Assembly: GCA_017305635.1 (NCBI GenBank)
Contig: JAFKKF010000006.1
Span: forward strand, 372,001 to 436,000
Origin: Hyphomicrobiales bacterium
Lineage (GTDB): Bacteria; Pseudomonadota; Alphaproteobacteria; Rhizobiales; Kaistiaceae
Direction: 5' to 3'
Length of the DNA: 64,000 nucleotides
Both the position numbers and the translations under genes were made by a program. The notes under the pieces were generated by a model. That model saw nothing but the letters and a program-made list of their open reading frames with translations, was not told the origin of the DNA and did no database searches. Below are positions 29,655 to 39,309 of this stretch, piece after piece; positions within the stretch are counted from its first letter, which is position 1, and each line of letters opens with the position of its first letter.

Positions 29655-30836
29655 GTGGGCTCGTTCGGCCTCTCGACCTATATCTGGAACAACCGGATCA
29701 AGTCGGTCATCCTGCTGGCCGGCTTCCCGTTCCTGCTCCTCCTCATCTGCTTCGGCTTCGCCCTCGTCATCTCGGCGATGAGCAATCCGGATGTCGGCGA
29801 GGGCATCGAGAACGCCATCCACCTGCTGCCGAGCCTCATCCCGGTGGCGCTCGTCGGCGCGCTCGTCTGGTTCGTGATCGCCTGGTTCGCCAACCAGGGG
29901 ATCATCGACGCGGCGACCGGCGCGCGGCGCGTCGACCGTAAGGCCGAGCCGCGGCTCTACAACCTCATCGAGAACCTCTGCATCAGCCGCGGCCTGACGG
30001 TACCGGCGATCCGCATCATCGAGACCGACCAGCGGAACGCCTTCGCGAGCGGCATCCGCGAAGGGCGCTACTCGATCACGGTGACGCGCGGGCTGATGAA
30101 CGCGCTCGACGATGCCGAGCTCGAAGCCGTGCTGGCGCATGAGCTGACGCATATCCAGAACCGCGACGTGCAGCTCCTCGTCATCTCGGCGGTCTTCGTC
30201 GGCATCATCTCGCTCGTCGGCGATCTCCTCATCCGGGCGCCGCGCATGCTCTTCTGGGGCTCGTCGGGCTCGTCCTCCCCGGACACGTCATCGTCCTCGG
30301 GCGGCGGATTCGGATGGGGCGGCGGGTCGCGCAGCCGGGGAAGCAGCAGCAACAGCAAGGGCGGCGGCGGCGCGATCATCCTTATCCTGATCGCGGTGGC
30401 GATCTTCATTATCGCGCGCCTGCTCGCGCTGGTGCTGCGCTTCGCCATGTCGCGGAAGCGCGAATACCTCGCCGATGCCGGGGCGGTGGAGCTCACCAAG
30501 AATCCGGACGCGATGATCTCGGCGCTGCGCAAGATCTCCGGCCATTCGTCCATCGAGGCGCCGGCGCAGATCCAGGAAATGTTCCTCGACATGCCGGCGG
30601 CAGGCCTTTTCGCCACCCATCCGCCGATCGACGCCCGGGTGAAGCGCCTGATCCAGTTCGCCGGCGGGCACGACTACGTGCCGCCGCCGGAACCGCTGCC
30701 GCCGGCTACGCCAGGTGCCGGCAGCATCGCCGATGCCGGCGGGGTGGGGCCGTGGCAGACGCCTTCCGACGACGCGGCGGCGCCGGGAGCGATAGCCCAG
30801 GACGGTCCGCTTCCGGGACGTGGCCCCTGGGGTTGA
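29655..30836 (+). CDS. M48 family membrane metalloprotease (HtpX-related)
   Basis: 393 residues starting at a GTG preceded by GGGGAAA. Two N-terminal helices (VILLAGFPFLLLLICFGFAL and SLIPVALVGALVWFVIAW), then zinc motif HELTH at 162-166, a hydrophobic loop, and the third-ligand region KREYLADAGAVEL near 270. Between helix and ligand is a long low-complexity Ser/Gly linker (about residues 198-236) not found in HtpX. The tail is proline-rich and ends RGPWG, as in the HtpX of this window. Longer and distinct from HtpX; substrate unknown. Probably co-transcribed with the LemA gene upstream. Confidence 0.92.
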   Translation: MGSFGLSTYIWNNRIKSVILLAGFPFLLLLICFGFALVISAMSNPDVGEGIENAIHLLPSLIPVALVGALVWFVIAWFANQGIIDAATGARRVDRKAEPRLYNLIENLCISRGLTVPAIRIIETDQRNAFASGIREGRYSITVTRGLMNALDDAELEAVLAHELTHIQNRDVQLLVISAVFVGIISLVGDLLIRAPRMLFWGSSGSSSPDTSSSSGGGFGWGGGSRSRGSSSNSKGGGGAIILILIAVAIFIIARLLALVLRFAMSRKREYLADAGAVELTKNPDAMISALRKISGHSSIEAPAQIQEMFLDMPAAGLFATHPPIDARVKRLIQFAGGHDYVPPPEPLPPATPGAGSIADAGGVGPWQTPSDDAAAPGAIAQDGPLPGRGPWG

Positions 30837-30839
30837 ATA

Positions 30840-31727
30840 TCAGAGCGGATCGCGCGTCAGCATGGTGCGGCGCGGCCAGCTGGTCACCTTGTCCTCGCGG
30901 AGCAGCGTGAAGAAGCCGGCCAGCGCGATCAGCGCGATGCCGCCGAAAGCGAGGCCGTCCGGGAACTCGTCATAGAAAATCGCACCGAAGAAGACGGCCC
31001 AGAATATCTGGCTGTACTGCGCCGGGGCGAAGCGGTTGGCGGGGGCGGCCCGCATGGCGGCGAGGAACAGGATCTGTCCGAGGCCGCCGGTGAGGCCGGC
31101 GCTGAAGAGGAGGGGGATCGTCGCAACGGGCGGGACGATGAAGACCGGAGTCGCGAGCAGGCCGCTGATGATCATGCAGGAGATCATCACCACGCCGAGC
31201 AGGCTCACCTGGCGCTCGGTCCGCCCGATCTTGCGCAGGATGATGACGCTGGTCGCCGAGGCGAAGGCGACGCACGCGGCGGCGAGGTGCCCGATGTGCA
31301 GTTCGCGGAAGCCCGGCTTGACCACGAGCAGCATGCCGACGAAGCCGACCGCGACGGCGGCGAGACGGCGCCAGCCGACGCGCTCGCCGAGGATGGTGAT
31401 GGAGAGGATGGTAACGATGGTCGGCGCGAGGAAGAACAGCGCATAGGCCTCGGCGAGCGGAATGTTGACGAAGGCGAATGTCGACAGAATCATCGAAATG
31501 GCGGCGCAGGCGGAGCGCAGCATGACCAGCCTGGGATGGTTCATGCGGAAGATGTCGCGCCAGCGCTCCCCCGGCGGGCGCAGCAGCAGGATGATCGCAA
31601 ACTGCGCCGTCATGACCAGGAAGACGATCTCGGTGACAGGGATGGCCGAGCCGATCCCCTTCACGGAGGCATCGCAGGTCGAGAAGGCCGCGTAGGTGAG
31701 AAAGGCGAGGAGGACGCCCTTGAGCAT
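30840..31727 (-). CDS. EamA/DMT-superfamily transporter
   Basis: 295 residues with ten predicted helices arranged as two EamA repeats (first ending near LVVKPGFRE, second starting near HIGHLAAACVAF). Typical features are the PLAEAYALFFLAPTIVTILS helix and the LGERVGWRRLAAVAVGFVGM cytoplasmic loop and helix. The family exports or imports small metabolites, often amino acids or nucleosides; this member's substrate cannot be told from sequence. It converges on the M48 gene, with 3 bases between the stops. A 95-base gap separates it from the FAD/GcvT gene. Confidence 0.9.
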   Translation of the reverse strand: MLKGVLLAFLTYAAFSTCDASVKGIGSAIPVTEIVFLVMTAQFAIILLLRPPGERWRDIFRMNHPRLVMLRSACAAISMILSTFAFVNIPLAEAYALFFLAPTIVTILSITILGERVGWRRLAAVAVGFVGMLLVVKPGFRELHIGHLAAACVAFASATSVIILRKIGRTERQVSLLGVVMISCMIISGLLATPVFIVPPVATIPLLFSAGLTGGLGQILFLAAMRAAPANRFAPAQYSQIFWAVFFGAIFYDEFPDGLAFGGIALIALAGFFTLLREDKVTSWPRRTMLTRDPL

Positions 31728-31822
31728 CGGAAGTCACCGGGAGGGAATCGGAACCTAGCCTGAAAGGCGGCAGCGCGGGGAGATTTTGCGGGCGCCGCAT
31801 CAAACTCGCGGCGAGTGTTGCT

Positions 31823-34267
31823 TCAGGCGCGCACCCGCGCATGGGAGGGATCGTAGAGCGAGTCGAAATGGATTTCGGCGGGCACGTGCTCGGTGGCGAC
31901 CTCGAGCGCGTAGCTGCCGGCCCTCAGCCAGTCCTCGGTGACGCCCTCGCGGTTGCGGACATAGCCGAGGCCGATATTGGCGCCGACCGTGTAGCCCCAT
32001 CCGGCGCTGGCGAGATAGCCGACCGGGAGGCCGTCGCGGAGGATCGTCTCGCGCCCGGCGAGCAAAATGCCCGGATCGGCAACCGTGAAAGCCATCAGGC
32101 GCTTCGGCAGCGGCCTGGCGGCGGCCTCTTCGAGCGCCGCACGACCGAGGAAAGGCACGTCCGATTTCAGCTTCACGGCGAAGCCGAGGCCGGCCTCGAG
32201 CGGATTGTCGTTCGCCGTGATGTCGGCACCCCAGGCGCGGTAGCCCTTCTCGAGGCGGAGCGTCTCGATGGCGCGGTAGCCGGCGGGCGCGATGCCATGC
32301 GCGGCGCCGGCCGCCATCAGCGCGTCGAACACGGCGGCGGCGCCGGCCTTCGGCACGTGCAACTCCCAGCCGAGCTCGCCGACATAGGTGATGCGGAGCG
32401 CGCGGACGGTGGCGCCGGCGATCGGAATCTCGCGCAGCGAGGCGAAGGGGAAGGCGGCGTTGGAGACGTCGGCATGCGTCACCGCGGCAAGTATCTCGCG
32501 GGCGCGCGGGCCCATGAGAACCAGGGTCGACCAGTCCTCGGTGACATCCGTCAGCCGCGTGTCGAGGCCGGCAGGGATGTTGCGCGCGATCCAGTCGAAG
32601 TCATGGGTGCGGAAGCCGGTGCCGATGACGATGTAGTAGCGGTCCTCGGCGAGGCGGGAGAGGGTCAGGTCGCATTCGATGCCACCGCGCGCGTTCAGCA
32701 TCTGCGTATAGACCAGGCGCCCGGGCCGCCGGTCGGCATGGTTGGCGGCGATCCAGGACAGTGCCCGTGCCGCGTCGCGGCCGGCCATCTCGAACTTCGC
32801 GAAGGAGGACTGGTCGAAGATCACCGCGCGTTCGCGGCAGGCGCGGTGCTCGGCGCCGACGGCGTCGAACCAGTTGCCGCGGCCGAAGGAATATTCGTCC
32901 CGCGCGCCGCTGCCGGGCGCGGCGAACCAGTTGGCGCGCTCCCAGCCGAGCTTCTGGCCGAAGACGGCGCCGCGATCCTTCAGCCGGCCATAGAGCGGCG
33001 AGGTGAAGAGCGGGCGGCCGCTCTCATATTCCTCGAGCGGCCAGGCGATGGTGTAGTGCCTGCCATAGGCCTCCAGCGTCCGCGCCCGCGTCCAGGCATG
33101 GTCGCGGTGAAAGCGCGCGAAGCGGCGGATGTCGACCACCCAGAGGTCCATGGGCGGCTCGCCGGCCATGACCCACTCAGCCAGGACCCAGCCGGCGCCG
33201 CCGGCCGAGGCGATGCCGAAGGCATTGAAGCCGGCGCCGACGAAGAAATTGCGGAGCTCGGGCGTCTCGCCGAGGATGAAGTTGCCGTCGGGCGTGAAGG
33301 ATTCCGGCCCGTTGATCATCTGCTTGATGCCGGCGGAGGCCAGAGCCGGGATGCGGGCGAGCGCCGCGTCCATGTGCTGCTCGAAATGCTCCCAGTCGTC
33401 GTCGAAGAGCTGGAACTCGAACTTCCGCGGCACCTCGTCCAGCCAGGCGACGGGGTTCGGCTCGTAGCCGCCGAAGACGAGGCCGCCGACCTCCTCCTTG
33501 AAATAGGTGCGGCGGTCCGGGTCGCGGATGGTCGGCAGGCCCGGCACCAGGCCCGCCATCCGCTCGGTGACGACATATTGATGCTTGACCGGCTGCAGGG
33601 GCACGCTGACGCCGGCGAGCGCGCCGATCTGGCGCGACCACATGCCGGCAGAGAGAACCACCTTGTCGCAGGCGATGCGGCCGGCATCGGTGAGGACGGC
33701 GGTGACGCGGCCGTCTTTCGTCTCGAAGCCGGTGACGGTGATGCCCTCGAAGAGCTTCGCGCCGTTCATGCGCGCGCCCCTTGCCAGCGACTGGGCTATG
33801 TCGGAGGGGCTCGCCTGCCCGTCGGAGGGAAGGAGCGTGGCGCCGACGAGGTCATCGACGTCGAGGAGCGGCCAGAGGTCCCTCGCTTCCGCCGGCGACA
33901 GGAGATGCATGTCGAGGCCGAAGGAATGGGCGGTGGTCGCCTGCCGGCGGAACTCGGTCCAGCGGTCCTCATTGGTGGCGAGGCGGAGGCAGCCGGTCTC
34001 GCGCCAGCCGGTGGCGAGGCCGGTCTCGGATTCGAGCCGCTTGTAGAGGTCGACGGAGTAGCGCAGCACCTGGGTGATCGAGGCCGAGCTGCGCAGCTGG
34101 CCGACGAGGCCGGCAGCGTGCCAGGTGGAGCCGCCGGTCAGCCGGCCCTGCTCGAGAAGGACGACATCCGCCTTGTGGTCACGCGCGAGATGATAGGCGG
34201 TGGAGCAGCCGATGATGCCGCCCCCGATGACGACGACCTGCGCCCGATCAGGCAGGCCGGCAGCCAT
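31823..34267 (-). CDS. FAD-dependent oxidoreductase with C-terminal GcvT domains (dimethylglycine/sarcosine dehydrogenase type)
   Basis: 814 residues. N-terminal DAO-type FAD domain with the Rossmann loop VVVIGGGIIGCSTAYHLA at about 11-28 and the flavin-site WHAAGLVGQLR. The C-terminal half (from about 430) is a GcvT-like folate-binding domain plus barrel: FDQSSFAKFEMAG, LMGPRAREIL, YVGELGWELH. Relatives oxidatively demethylate dimethylglycine or sarcosine, passing the one-carbon unit to tetrahydrofolate. The order kinase-like gene then this gene, four bases apart and behind an ABC transporter, suggests a methylated amine or sugar-amine substrate. Which one is unknown. The start at 34267 fits the family; an upstream one at 34342 would overlap the previous gene. 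Confidence 0.88.
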   Translation of the reverse strand: MAAGLPDRAQVVVIGGGIIGCSTAYHLARDHKADVVLLEQGRLTGGSTWHAAGLVGQLRSSASITQVLRYSVDLYKRLESETGLATGWRETGCLRLATNEDRWTEFRRQATTAHSFGLDMHLLSPAEARDLWPLLDVDDLVGATLLPSDGQASPSDIAQSLARGARMNGAKLFEGITVTGFETKDGRVTAVLTDAGRIACDKVVLSAGMWSRQIGALAGVSVPLQPVKHQYVVTERMAGLVPGLPTIRDPDRRTYFKEEVGGLVFGGYEPNPVAWLDEVPRKFEFQLFDDDWEHFEQHMDAALARIPALASAGIKQMINGPESFTPDGNFILGETPELRNFFVGAGFNAFGIASAGGAGWVLAEWVMAGEPPMDLWVVDIRRFARFHRDHAWTRARTLEAYGRHYTIAWPLEEYESGRPLFTSPLYGRLKDRGAVFGQKLGWERANWFAAPGSGARDEYSFGRGNWFDAVGAEHRACRERAVIFDQSSFAKFEMAGRDAARALSWIAANHADRRPGRLVYTQMLNARGGIECDLTLSRLAEDRYYIVIGTGFRTHDFDWIARNIPAGLDTRLTDVTEDWSTLVLMGPRAREILAAVTHADVSNAAFPFASLREIPIAGATVRALRITYVGELGWELHVPKAGAAAVFDALMAAGAAHGIAPAGYRAIETLRLEKGYRAWGADITANDNPLEAGLGFAVKLKSDVPFLGRAALEEAAARPLPKRLMAFTVADPGILLAGRETILRDGLPVGYLASAGWGYTVGANIGLGYVRNREGVTEDWLRAGSYALEVATEHVPAEIHFDSLYDPSHARVRA

Positions 34268-34271
34268 CGGA

Positions 34272-35159
34272 TCAGCCCTGGGCCTTGAAGCGCGAATAGG
34301 CGCGGCCGAAGCGGTCGAGATAGTCGACGGCGTAGCCGACATAGTCGAAGTCGAGCTGCGAATGGAACTCGGAGACCATGCCCCACATGGCTTCGCGGAG
34401 CAGCGAGGCGCATTTCATGGCTTCGTAGGGAAGGCGCTCGGGCGGCCGGCCGAAATAGGTGGTCAGCACCCATTCCTCCCCGGCGGCGTCGAGGTCGGAA
34501 TGGGAGGCGAGGTTGGCGAGGTCGAAGAGCGGCGAGTTGAAGCCGGCATAGTCCCAGTCGATCAGCCAGATGCGGCTGCCGTCGTCGATGAAGTTGCCGG
34601 CGAGCAGGTCGTTGTGGCCGAAGACCAGGTCGATCGGGCCGACGGCAAGCTCGAGATCGGCGGCGACGTCGACGAAATCGCCAAGGCGCGAGGCGAAGCG
34701 GCTGTTGGTGCCGGCAAGCGTATGGGCATAGTCGCGGATGACGTGGAAGACCCAGAAGGCGAGGGCCGGTCCGCGCAGGTAGCGGGGCAGTTCGCGGTGC
34801 ACGCGCTTCAGGAGCGGCAGGACCTGGGCGAGCCGCGCCGGGTCGCGCATGTCGGCCGGCGTGCAGGTCCGGCCTTCGATATGGCGCATGACGAGGATGC
34901 CAGGCTCGCTGTGCACGACCTCGGGGGAAATGCCGGCGGCGTGCGCTGCCTCGCTCGCGGCGCGCTCGTTGAAGCGCATGATCTGGTGGACGACGAGGTC
35001 GTCGCCGACGCGCACGACATAGCGCTCGCCGCCATCGACGACGGTGAAATTGAGGTTGGTGATGCCGCCACCGAGGCGTTCCGGCGTAACCGGCCCGCGC
35101 CAGAAGGGCATCCGGACGATACGCTCCCGGGCGGCGGCTTCGTATTCGGTTGGTGGCAT
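34272..35159 (-). CDS. APH/choline-kinase-like phosphotransferase
   Basis: 295 residues with the protein-kinase-like fold of aminoglycoside phosphotransferases and choline kinases. The nucleotide loop is RLGGGITNLNFTV (28-40), the lysine-equivalent region YVVRV (47-51), the catalytic loop FGHNDLLAGNF at 180-190 (H182, D184, N189) and the metal-binding IDWDYAG at 200-206. Likely phosphorylates a hydroxyl of a small molecule. With four bases to the FAD/GcvT gene and 93 to the transporter ATPase, it is probably part of the same operon. Start uncertain: the ATG at 35159 is used; a TTG at 35192 is possible. Neither has a good ribosome site. Confidence 0.85.
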   Translation of the reverse strand: MPPTEYEAAARERIVRMPFWRGPVTPERLGGGITNLNFTVVDGGERYVVRVGDDLVVHQIMRFNERAASEAAHAAGISPEVVHSEPGILVMRHIEGRTCTPADMRDPARLAQVLPLLKRVHRELPRYLRGPALAFWVFHVIRDYAHTLAGTNSRFASRLGDFVDVAADLELAVGPIDLVFGHNDLLAGNFIDDGSRIWLIDWDYAGFNSPLFDLANLASHSDLDAAGEEWVLTTYFGRPPERLPYEAMKCASLLREAMWGMVSEFHSQLDFDYVGYAVDYLDRFGRAYSRFKAQG

Positions 35160-35252
35160 GGACGTCGACGGAAAGGAGGCAGGTTCCTGCAATCCTTCTA
35201 GGATCGCGGGACGCGCCTTGGCAATCCCGGCGCCCGCTTCAAGTGACCGCGG

Positions 35253-36083
35253 TCACAACGGCGGCTCGGCCGCGTCCGGCCGGGGACCGGCCGGGGGCCG
35301 CGCGAATTCCGCCAGCTCCTCCTCCAATGCCCGCAACTCCTCGCCGCCGGCCATCATGGTGGCGACCTCGGCATTGGTGATCTCACCCTTCCTGAAAGAG
35401 CCCATGGAGCGGCCGCGATTCATAAGGAGGAAGCGGTCGCCGACGGGGTAGGCATGGTTGACGTTGTGGGTGATGAAGATCACGGCGAGGCCGTCGGCGC
35501 GGGCCTTGGCGATGTAGCGGAGCACCATCGAGGCCTGCTTCACGCCGAGCGCCGAGGTCGGCTCGTCGAGGATCAGCACGCGGGCGCCGAAATGGACGGC
35601 GCGGGCGATCGCCACGCATTGCCGCTCGCCGCCCGACAGCGTGCCCACCGCCTGGCCGGGGTCGCGGATGCGGATGCCGATCTTCGCCATTTCCTCGGCC
35701 GCGACGCGGTTGGCGAGGCCATGGTCGAAATGGCGCCAGGGCCAGGCGCCCTTCACCGGCTCGCGGCCCATGAAGAAGTTCCGCGCGATCGACATCAGCG
35801 GGACCATGGCGAGGTCCTGGTAGACCGTGGCTATGCCGTTATCGAGCGCGTCGCGCGGGCTCTGGAAATGGATCGGCCTGCCGTCGAGGAGCAGCTCGCC
35901 CGAGCTCGGCGCGAAGACGCCCGACAGGATCTTGATGATGGTCGACTTGCCGGCCCCGTTATCGCCGAGGAGGCAGAGCACCTCGCCGGCGCGGACCTGC
36001 AGCGTGATGTTCTCGATGGCACGGACAGAGCCGAAGTTGCGGCTCACGTCCCGCATCTCGATGACGACGTCGCCGGCGTTCAT
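35253..36083 (-). CDS. Sugar-type ABC transporter ATP-binding protein (single domain)
   Basis: 276 residues, one ABC domain: Walker [10 protein letters not shown] at about 40-48, Q-loop [12 protein letters not shown], signature [14 protein letters not shown] near 149, Walker [13 protein letters not shown] near 169, switch histidine in [13 protein letters not shown]. Ribose-type (CUT2) ATPases are usually about 500 residues with two ABC domains; single-domain ones like FrcA are the known exception and this belongs to that kind. The C-terminal 30 residues are acidic and proline-rich. Start overlaps the permease stop by 4 bases. A good RBS is supplied by the end of the permease gene. Confidence 0.93.
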   Translation of the reverse strand: MNAGDVVIEMRDVSRNFGSVRAIENITLQVRAGEVLCLLGDNGAGKSTIIKILSGVFAPSSGELLLDGRPIHFQSPRDALDNGIATVYQDLAMVPLMSIARNFFMGREPVKGAWPWRHFDHGLANRVAAEEMAKIGIRIRDPGQAVGTLSGGERQCVAIARAVHFGARVLILDEPTSALGVKQASMVLRYIAKARADGLAVIFITHNVNHAYPVGDRFLLMNRGRSMGSFRKGEITNAEVATMMAGGEELRALEEELAEFARPPAGPRPDAAEPPL

Positions 36084-37174
36084 CTGGCCTCCGTCGCCTT
36101 GCGGCGCACGTAATTGTTGAAGAGGACGGCGATGAGGACCATGGCGCCGAGGAAGACCTTGAACCAGTCGGTGTCGATGCCGGTATAGAAGATGCCCATC
36201 TGGACGAAGCCGAAGATGAGGGCGCCGAAGGCGGCGCCGATGGCCGAGCCGTAGCCGCCGGTGAGCAGGCAGCCGCCGATGACCGCGGCGATGATCGCCT
36301 CGAACTCCTTCTGGGTGCCGCGGAGCGTGTCGGCGGAGCCGACGGTGAGCACCTGGATGGTGGCGAAGAGCGTGGCGCCGAGCGCGGTCATGATGAAGAG
36401 GATGATCTTCACCCGGGCGACCGGCACGCCGACGTTGCGGGCGGCGTTCTCGTCGCCGCCGACGGCGAAGATCCAGTTGCCGAAGCGCGTGTTGAGGAGG
36501 ACCCAGGTGGCGAGCGCGGTGAGCGCGATCCACCAGAGGACCGAGACGGGCAGGCCGGCAACCGGCGGCGTGCCGTCGGGACGGGCCGTGATGAAGCCGA
36601 TGTCGGTCATCCAGCGATAGAGGCCCTGGAAGGTCGTGCCGGCGAATAGGTCGACGTACCAGGTGTCCTCGTAGCCGCGGGTGATATAGGGGATCTGCGT
36701 GCGGCCGGTGACGCCGCGGGTCACGGCGAGGGTCAGGCCGCGCAGGATGAACATGGCGGCGAGCGTGACGATGAACGAGGGCAGCCGCGTCTTGATGAAC
36801 AGGACGGCATTGACGTAGCCGATCAGGATGGCGAAGGCGAAGGCGACGAGGATCGCCAGCCAGAGCGGCAGGCCGAACTCGGTCACGCCCATGCCGATGA
36901 CGACGCCGGCAAAGCCGATGGTCGAGCCGATCGACAGGTCGAACTCGCCGCCGATCATGAGAAGGGCGGTCGGCGTGGCGAGGATGCCAAGCTCGGCGGC
37001 GATCTGGAAGACGTTGACCAGGCCGCGGGCGGTGAACAGCCCGGTATGGCCGGCGAGCGCGGCGAAGGCGGCGATGACAAGGATGGTGCCGGCCAGCGCG
37101 CCGAGCTCGGGGCGGCGCATCAGCCGGGTCAGGCGCGAGGTCGGAGCCAGGCGGTCGTCGATGGCAATGGCCAT
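36080..37174 (-). CDS. Sugar-type ABC transporter permease (RbsC-like)
   Basis: 364 residues of the BPD_transp_2 family with about ten helices. The conserved periplasmic-side block is [19 protein letters not shown], followed by [22 protein letters not shown] and [19 protein letters not shown], the family's cytoplasmic coupling motif. Within the middle, a 60-residue loop ([17 protein letters not shown] to [10 protein letters not shown]) is longer than in RbsC. It is the middle gene of the binding protein, permease, ATPase set and overlaps the ATPase by 4 bases. GGAGG stands 12 bases before the ATG. Confidence 0.93.
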   Translation of the reverse strand: MAIAIDDRLAPTSRLTRLMRRPELGALAGTILVIAAFAALAGHTGLFTARGLVNVFQIAAELGILATPTALLMIGGEFDLSIGSTIGFAGVVIGMGVTEFGLPLWLAILVAFAFAILIGYVNAVLFIKTRLPSFIVTLAAMFILRGLTLAVTRGVTGRTQIPYITRGYEDTWYVDLFAGTTFQGLYRWMTDIGFITARPDGTPPVAGLPVSVLWWIALTALATWVLLNTRFGNWIFAVGGDENAARNVGVPVARVKIILFIMTALGATLFATIQVLTVGSADTLRGTQKEFEAIIAAVIGGCLLTGGYGSAIGAAFGALIFGFVQMGIFYTGIDTDWFKVFLGAMVLIAVLFNNYVRRKATEAR

Positions 37175-37240
37175 GGAAACGGTGAGCCTCCGGCGTGAAG
37201 GGAAAACGGGCCGGAGGAGAGCTCCGGCCCGGGCTTGCGG

Positions 37241-38221
37241 CTAGCGGATGCCTTCCTTGGAGAGGGCGAGCACCTTGGCGGCATCGCCCTTCATGATGAA
37301 GGCCGGGCCGGTCATCACGTCGGCGGTCGGCAGCGTGCCGTACATCGCCTTCATGGTGAAGAAGACGACCGGCAGGTAGCCCATCAGGTACTGCTGGCTG
37401 TCGATGCCGAACATGAGGTCACCCTTGTCGATCGCCTCGAGCACTTCCGGCGACAGGTCGAAGGTACCCATCTTGATCTTGCCGAGGAGGCCCATCTGCT
37501 GGAGGCGCTGCATGATCGGGGTCGCGGCCGACGGGCCGAGCGCGAGGATCGCGTCGGTGTCGGCATGCGATGAGAGATAGGCCTCGACGCGGCTCGCCGT
37601 GTCGGTCGGATCCATGGAGGCGGGCAGCACGTCGGAGGTGGCGCCGCCATTCTTGGCGAGGCCGTCCTTGAAGCCGCGGCAGCGGTCGTCGAGGCTGACA
37701 TTGCCGACCTCGTGGTTGACGCAGACGGTGTGCTTCACGCCGGCCTTGCCCATAATCTCGCCGGCGTGGACGCCGTTGTCGTATTCGGAGCCGCCGCCGA
37801 CCCAGAGATCGAGGCCCCAGTCATGGACCTGGTCCTGGCCGGAATCGATCACGCCGACCGGGATGCCGGCCGCCTTGGCGTCCATGATCGGCTTCTTGAG
37901 GGCGTCGGCATCGGGGATCGAGACGACGATCGCGTCCGGCTTCTCGGCGACGGCGGCGTCGATGAGATGGGCCATCTGGACCATGTCGAAGGTCTCGGGT
38001 GCGTGGTAGTCGACCTTGGCGCCCATCACCTTCTGGCCCGCCTCAACGCCGTTCTTGACCACCGACCAGTAGACGTCGTTGGCCTGGCCGTGGGTGATGA
38101 AGATGATGTGGACGTCGCCGGCCTGCTTGGTGGCCGCCGATGCGCTGCCGGAGAAGGCCATTGCGCCGAGCGCCAGCGCCGCGGCGCCGGCACGAAGCCA
38201 AGTGCTGAACCTGCCGTTCAT
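37241..38221 (-). CDS. Sugar-type ABC transporter periplasmic substrate-binding protein
   Basis: 326 residues with a signal peptide (cleavage near SGSASA, before ATKQ). The mature part is the ribose/inositol-type Peripla_BP_4 fold: [19 protein letters not shown] at the N-lobe, [29 protein letters not shown], and the hinge segment [20 protein letters not shown]. MocB and inositol-binding IbpA belong to the same fold, so a cyclitol or sugar ligand is reasonable but not shown. It is the first transporter gene. 66 bases separate it from the permease. A 131-base gap with a hairpin lies between it and the ChbG-like gene upstream. Confidence 0.93.
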   Translation of the reverse strand: MNGRFSTWLRAGAAALALGAMAFSGSASAATKQAGDVHIIFITHGQANDVYWSVVKNGVEAGQKVMGAKVDYHAPETFDMVQMAHLIDAAVAEKPDAIVVSIPDADALKKPIMDAKAAGIPVGVIDSGQDQVHDWGLDLWVGGGSEYDNGVHAGEIMGKAGVKHTVCVNHEVGNVSLDDRCRGFKDGLAKNGGATSDVLPASMDPTDTASRVEAYLSSHADTDAILALGPSAATPIMQRLQQMGLLGKIKMGTFDLSPEVLEAIDKGDLMFGIDSQQYLMGYLPVVFFTMKAMYGTLPTADVMTGPAFIMKGDAAKVLALSKEGIR

Positions 38222-38259
38222 TGAAGCTCTCCCTTCCGGTCGCTCACCCCTTCGGATAG

Positions 38260-38292
38260 CGCCCCGCCGTGACCGGATCTGCGGACGGGGCG
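38260..38292 (-). promoter_or_regulatory. Hairpin in leader of the ABC transporter genes
   Basis: CGCCCCG (38260-38266) and CGGGGCG (38286-38292) are perfect inverted arms with a 19-base loop. The hairpin lies between the ChbG-like gene and the binding-protein gene. It could trim or partly terminate read-through, giving separate levels for the transporter. No T run follows. Confidence 0.35.
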
Positions 38293-38352
38293 TTGTTCTG
38301 TAGGCCGCGCCGGCGAACCGGCCGCAGCCGGCGCTGCAAGCTGCGCGCCATG

Positions 38353-39204
38353 TCAGTTCGCCGGCCTGCCGGCGCGGAGCGCCTCGCGGAACGGGCGCAT
38401 GCCGACCAGCTCGTAGTCCGCCGCCATGCGGGCGCGGAAAGCCTCGCTGCGGAAGAGGTCGAATTCCTCGGTGCGGATATGGGCGCTGTCGGGCTCGATG
38501 GCCTCGAGCTCGCCGGGCGCATTGAAGTGGAGCGCCATGTAGTTGAGCGGCTCGGCGCGGGCGAGCAGCGCATCATAGTCGGCGGCGACCGAAGCGCCGC
38601 GTGTCCAGGGCGTCTCGAGCACGATGTCGAAGACCGGATGGCCGGAGGCGTCGGCCGCCGCGATGGCGGCATCGATCTCGGGCCCGCCCACCATGTTGCC
38701 GTACGCGTTCTTCTGGCGGACGAGGAGCACGGGCACGCGGTACTCGCGGCCAAGGCGCATGTAGATGTCGATATAGGCCGGGTAGAGCACGGTAAACATG
38801 TGCCCGTCGATATGGGTGATGTCGATGCCGGCCCTCTGCGCCGCCTCCATCTGGGCGCGCATCTCGGCTTCCACCGCATCGACATGGGCGTGGGCCCTGA
38901 GGTCCTGCGCGGTGCGCCAGAAATAGCCGTCGCCATCGACGAGGCCGGAAGCCTGGGAGGCACCGGTCAGCGGGCGCCAGCGGTAGTTCTTCTTCTCTGC
39001 AGTGAGCGTCAGGTGGACGCCGATATCGAGGCCCGCGTCCTTCGCCTGCATCTCGGCGACTTCGAGGAACCAGGGGCAGGGAACCATCACCGAACCGGAC
39101 GTGCACACGCCCAGCCGGCTCAGCTCGCCGAAGGCGACATTGGCCCCGTGGCACATCCCGACATCGTCCTCATGGACGACGACGACCTTCCTCGCTTCAC
39201 CCAT
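38353..39204 (-). CDS. ChbG/HpnK (YdjC) family polysaccharide-deacetylase-like hydrolase
   Basis: 283 residues. The fold is that of the carbohydrate deacetylases ChbG and HpnK. Metal-site candidates are the aspartate pair in VVHEDDVGMCHGAN (about 10-23) and the histidines in DIGVHLTLTAE and THIDGHMFTVLYPAY. ChbG removes acetyl from chitooligosaccharides and HpnK from a hopanoid N-acetylglucosamine. Here the neighbours suggest an N-acetylated or related sugar derivative, unproven. Start at 39204 (GGGGT a few bases before) fits the family; upstream open frame to 39300 would cross the palindromic operator. Divergent from iolE-like gene. Confidence 0.85.
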   Translation of the reverse strand: MGEARKVVVVHEDDVGMCHGANVAFGELSRLGVCTSGSVMVPCPWFLEVAEMQAKDAGLDIGVHLTLTAEKKNYRWRPLTGASQASGLVDGDGYFWRTAQDLRAHAHVDAVEAEMRAQMEAAQRAGIDITHIDGHMFTVLYPAYIDIYMRLGREYRVPVLLVRQKNAYGNMVGGPEIDAAIAAADASGHPVFDIVLETPWTRGASVAADYDALLARAEPLNYMALHFNAPGELEAIEPDSAHIRTEEFDLFRSEAFRARMAADYELVGMRPFREALRAGRPAN

Positions 39205-39262
39205 AAGCACCCCGACCCCGGATGGAACGCATATTCCGGCCGCCGACTGTACAGAACGATTT

Positions 39263-39289
39263 TTCCATGTCGATATGTCGACTGCGGAA
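39263..39289. promoter_or_regulatory. Candidate operator between the two divergent arms of the catabolic island
   Basis: GTCGATATGTCGAC (39269-39282) has perfect GTCGA/TCGAC arms, and TTCC (39263-39266) and GGAA (39286-39289) flank it almost symmetrically. The 105-base region is the AT-richest in this part of the window and must hold both divergent promoters. The palindrome size fits a dimeric repressor of LacI, GntR or RpiR type, but no regulator gene is in the window. Confidence 0.5.
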
Positions 39290-39309
39290 ATTGATCGCAA
39301 GGAACCACT

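Noticed and set aside
34272..35159. Aminoglycoside resistance gene
   Set aside because: It has the APH fold, but the operon context is catabolic and its sequence is of the choline-kinase-like group.
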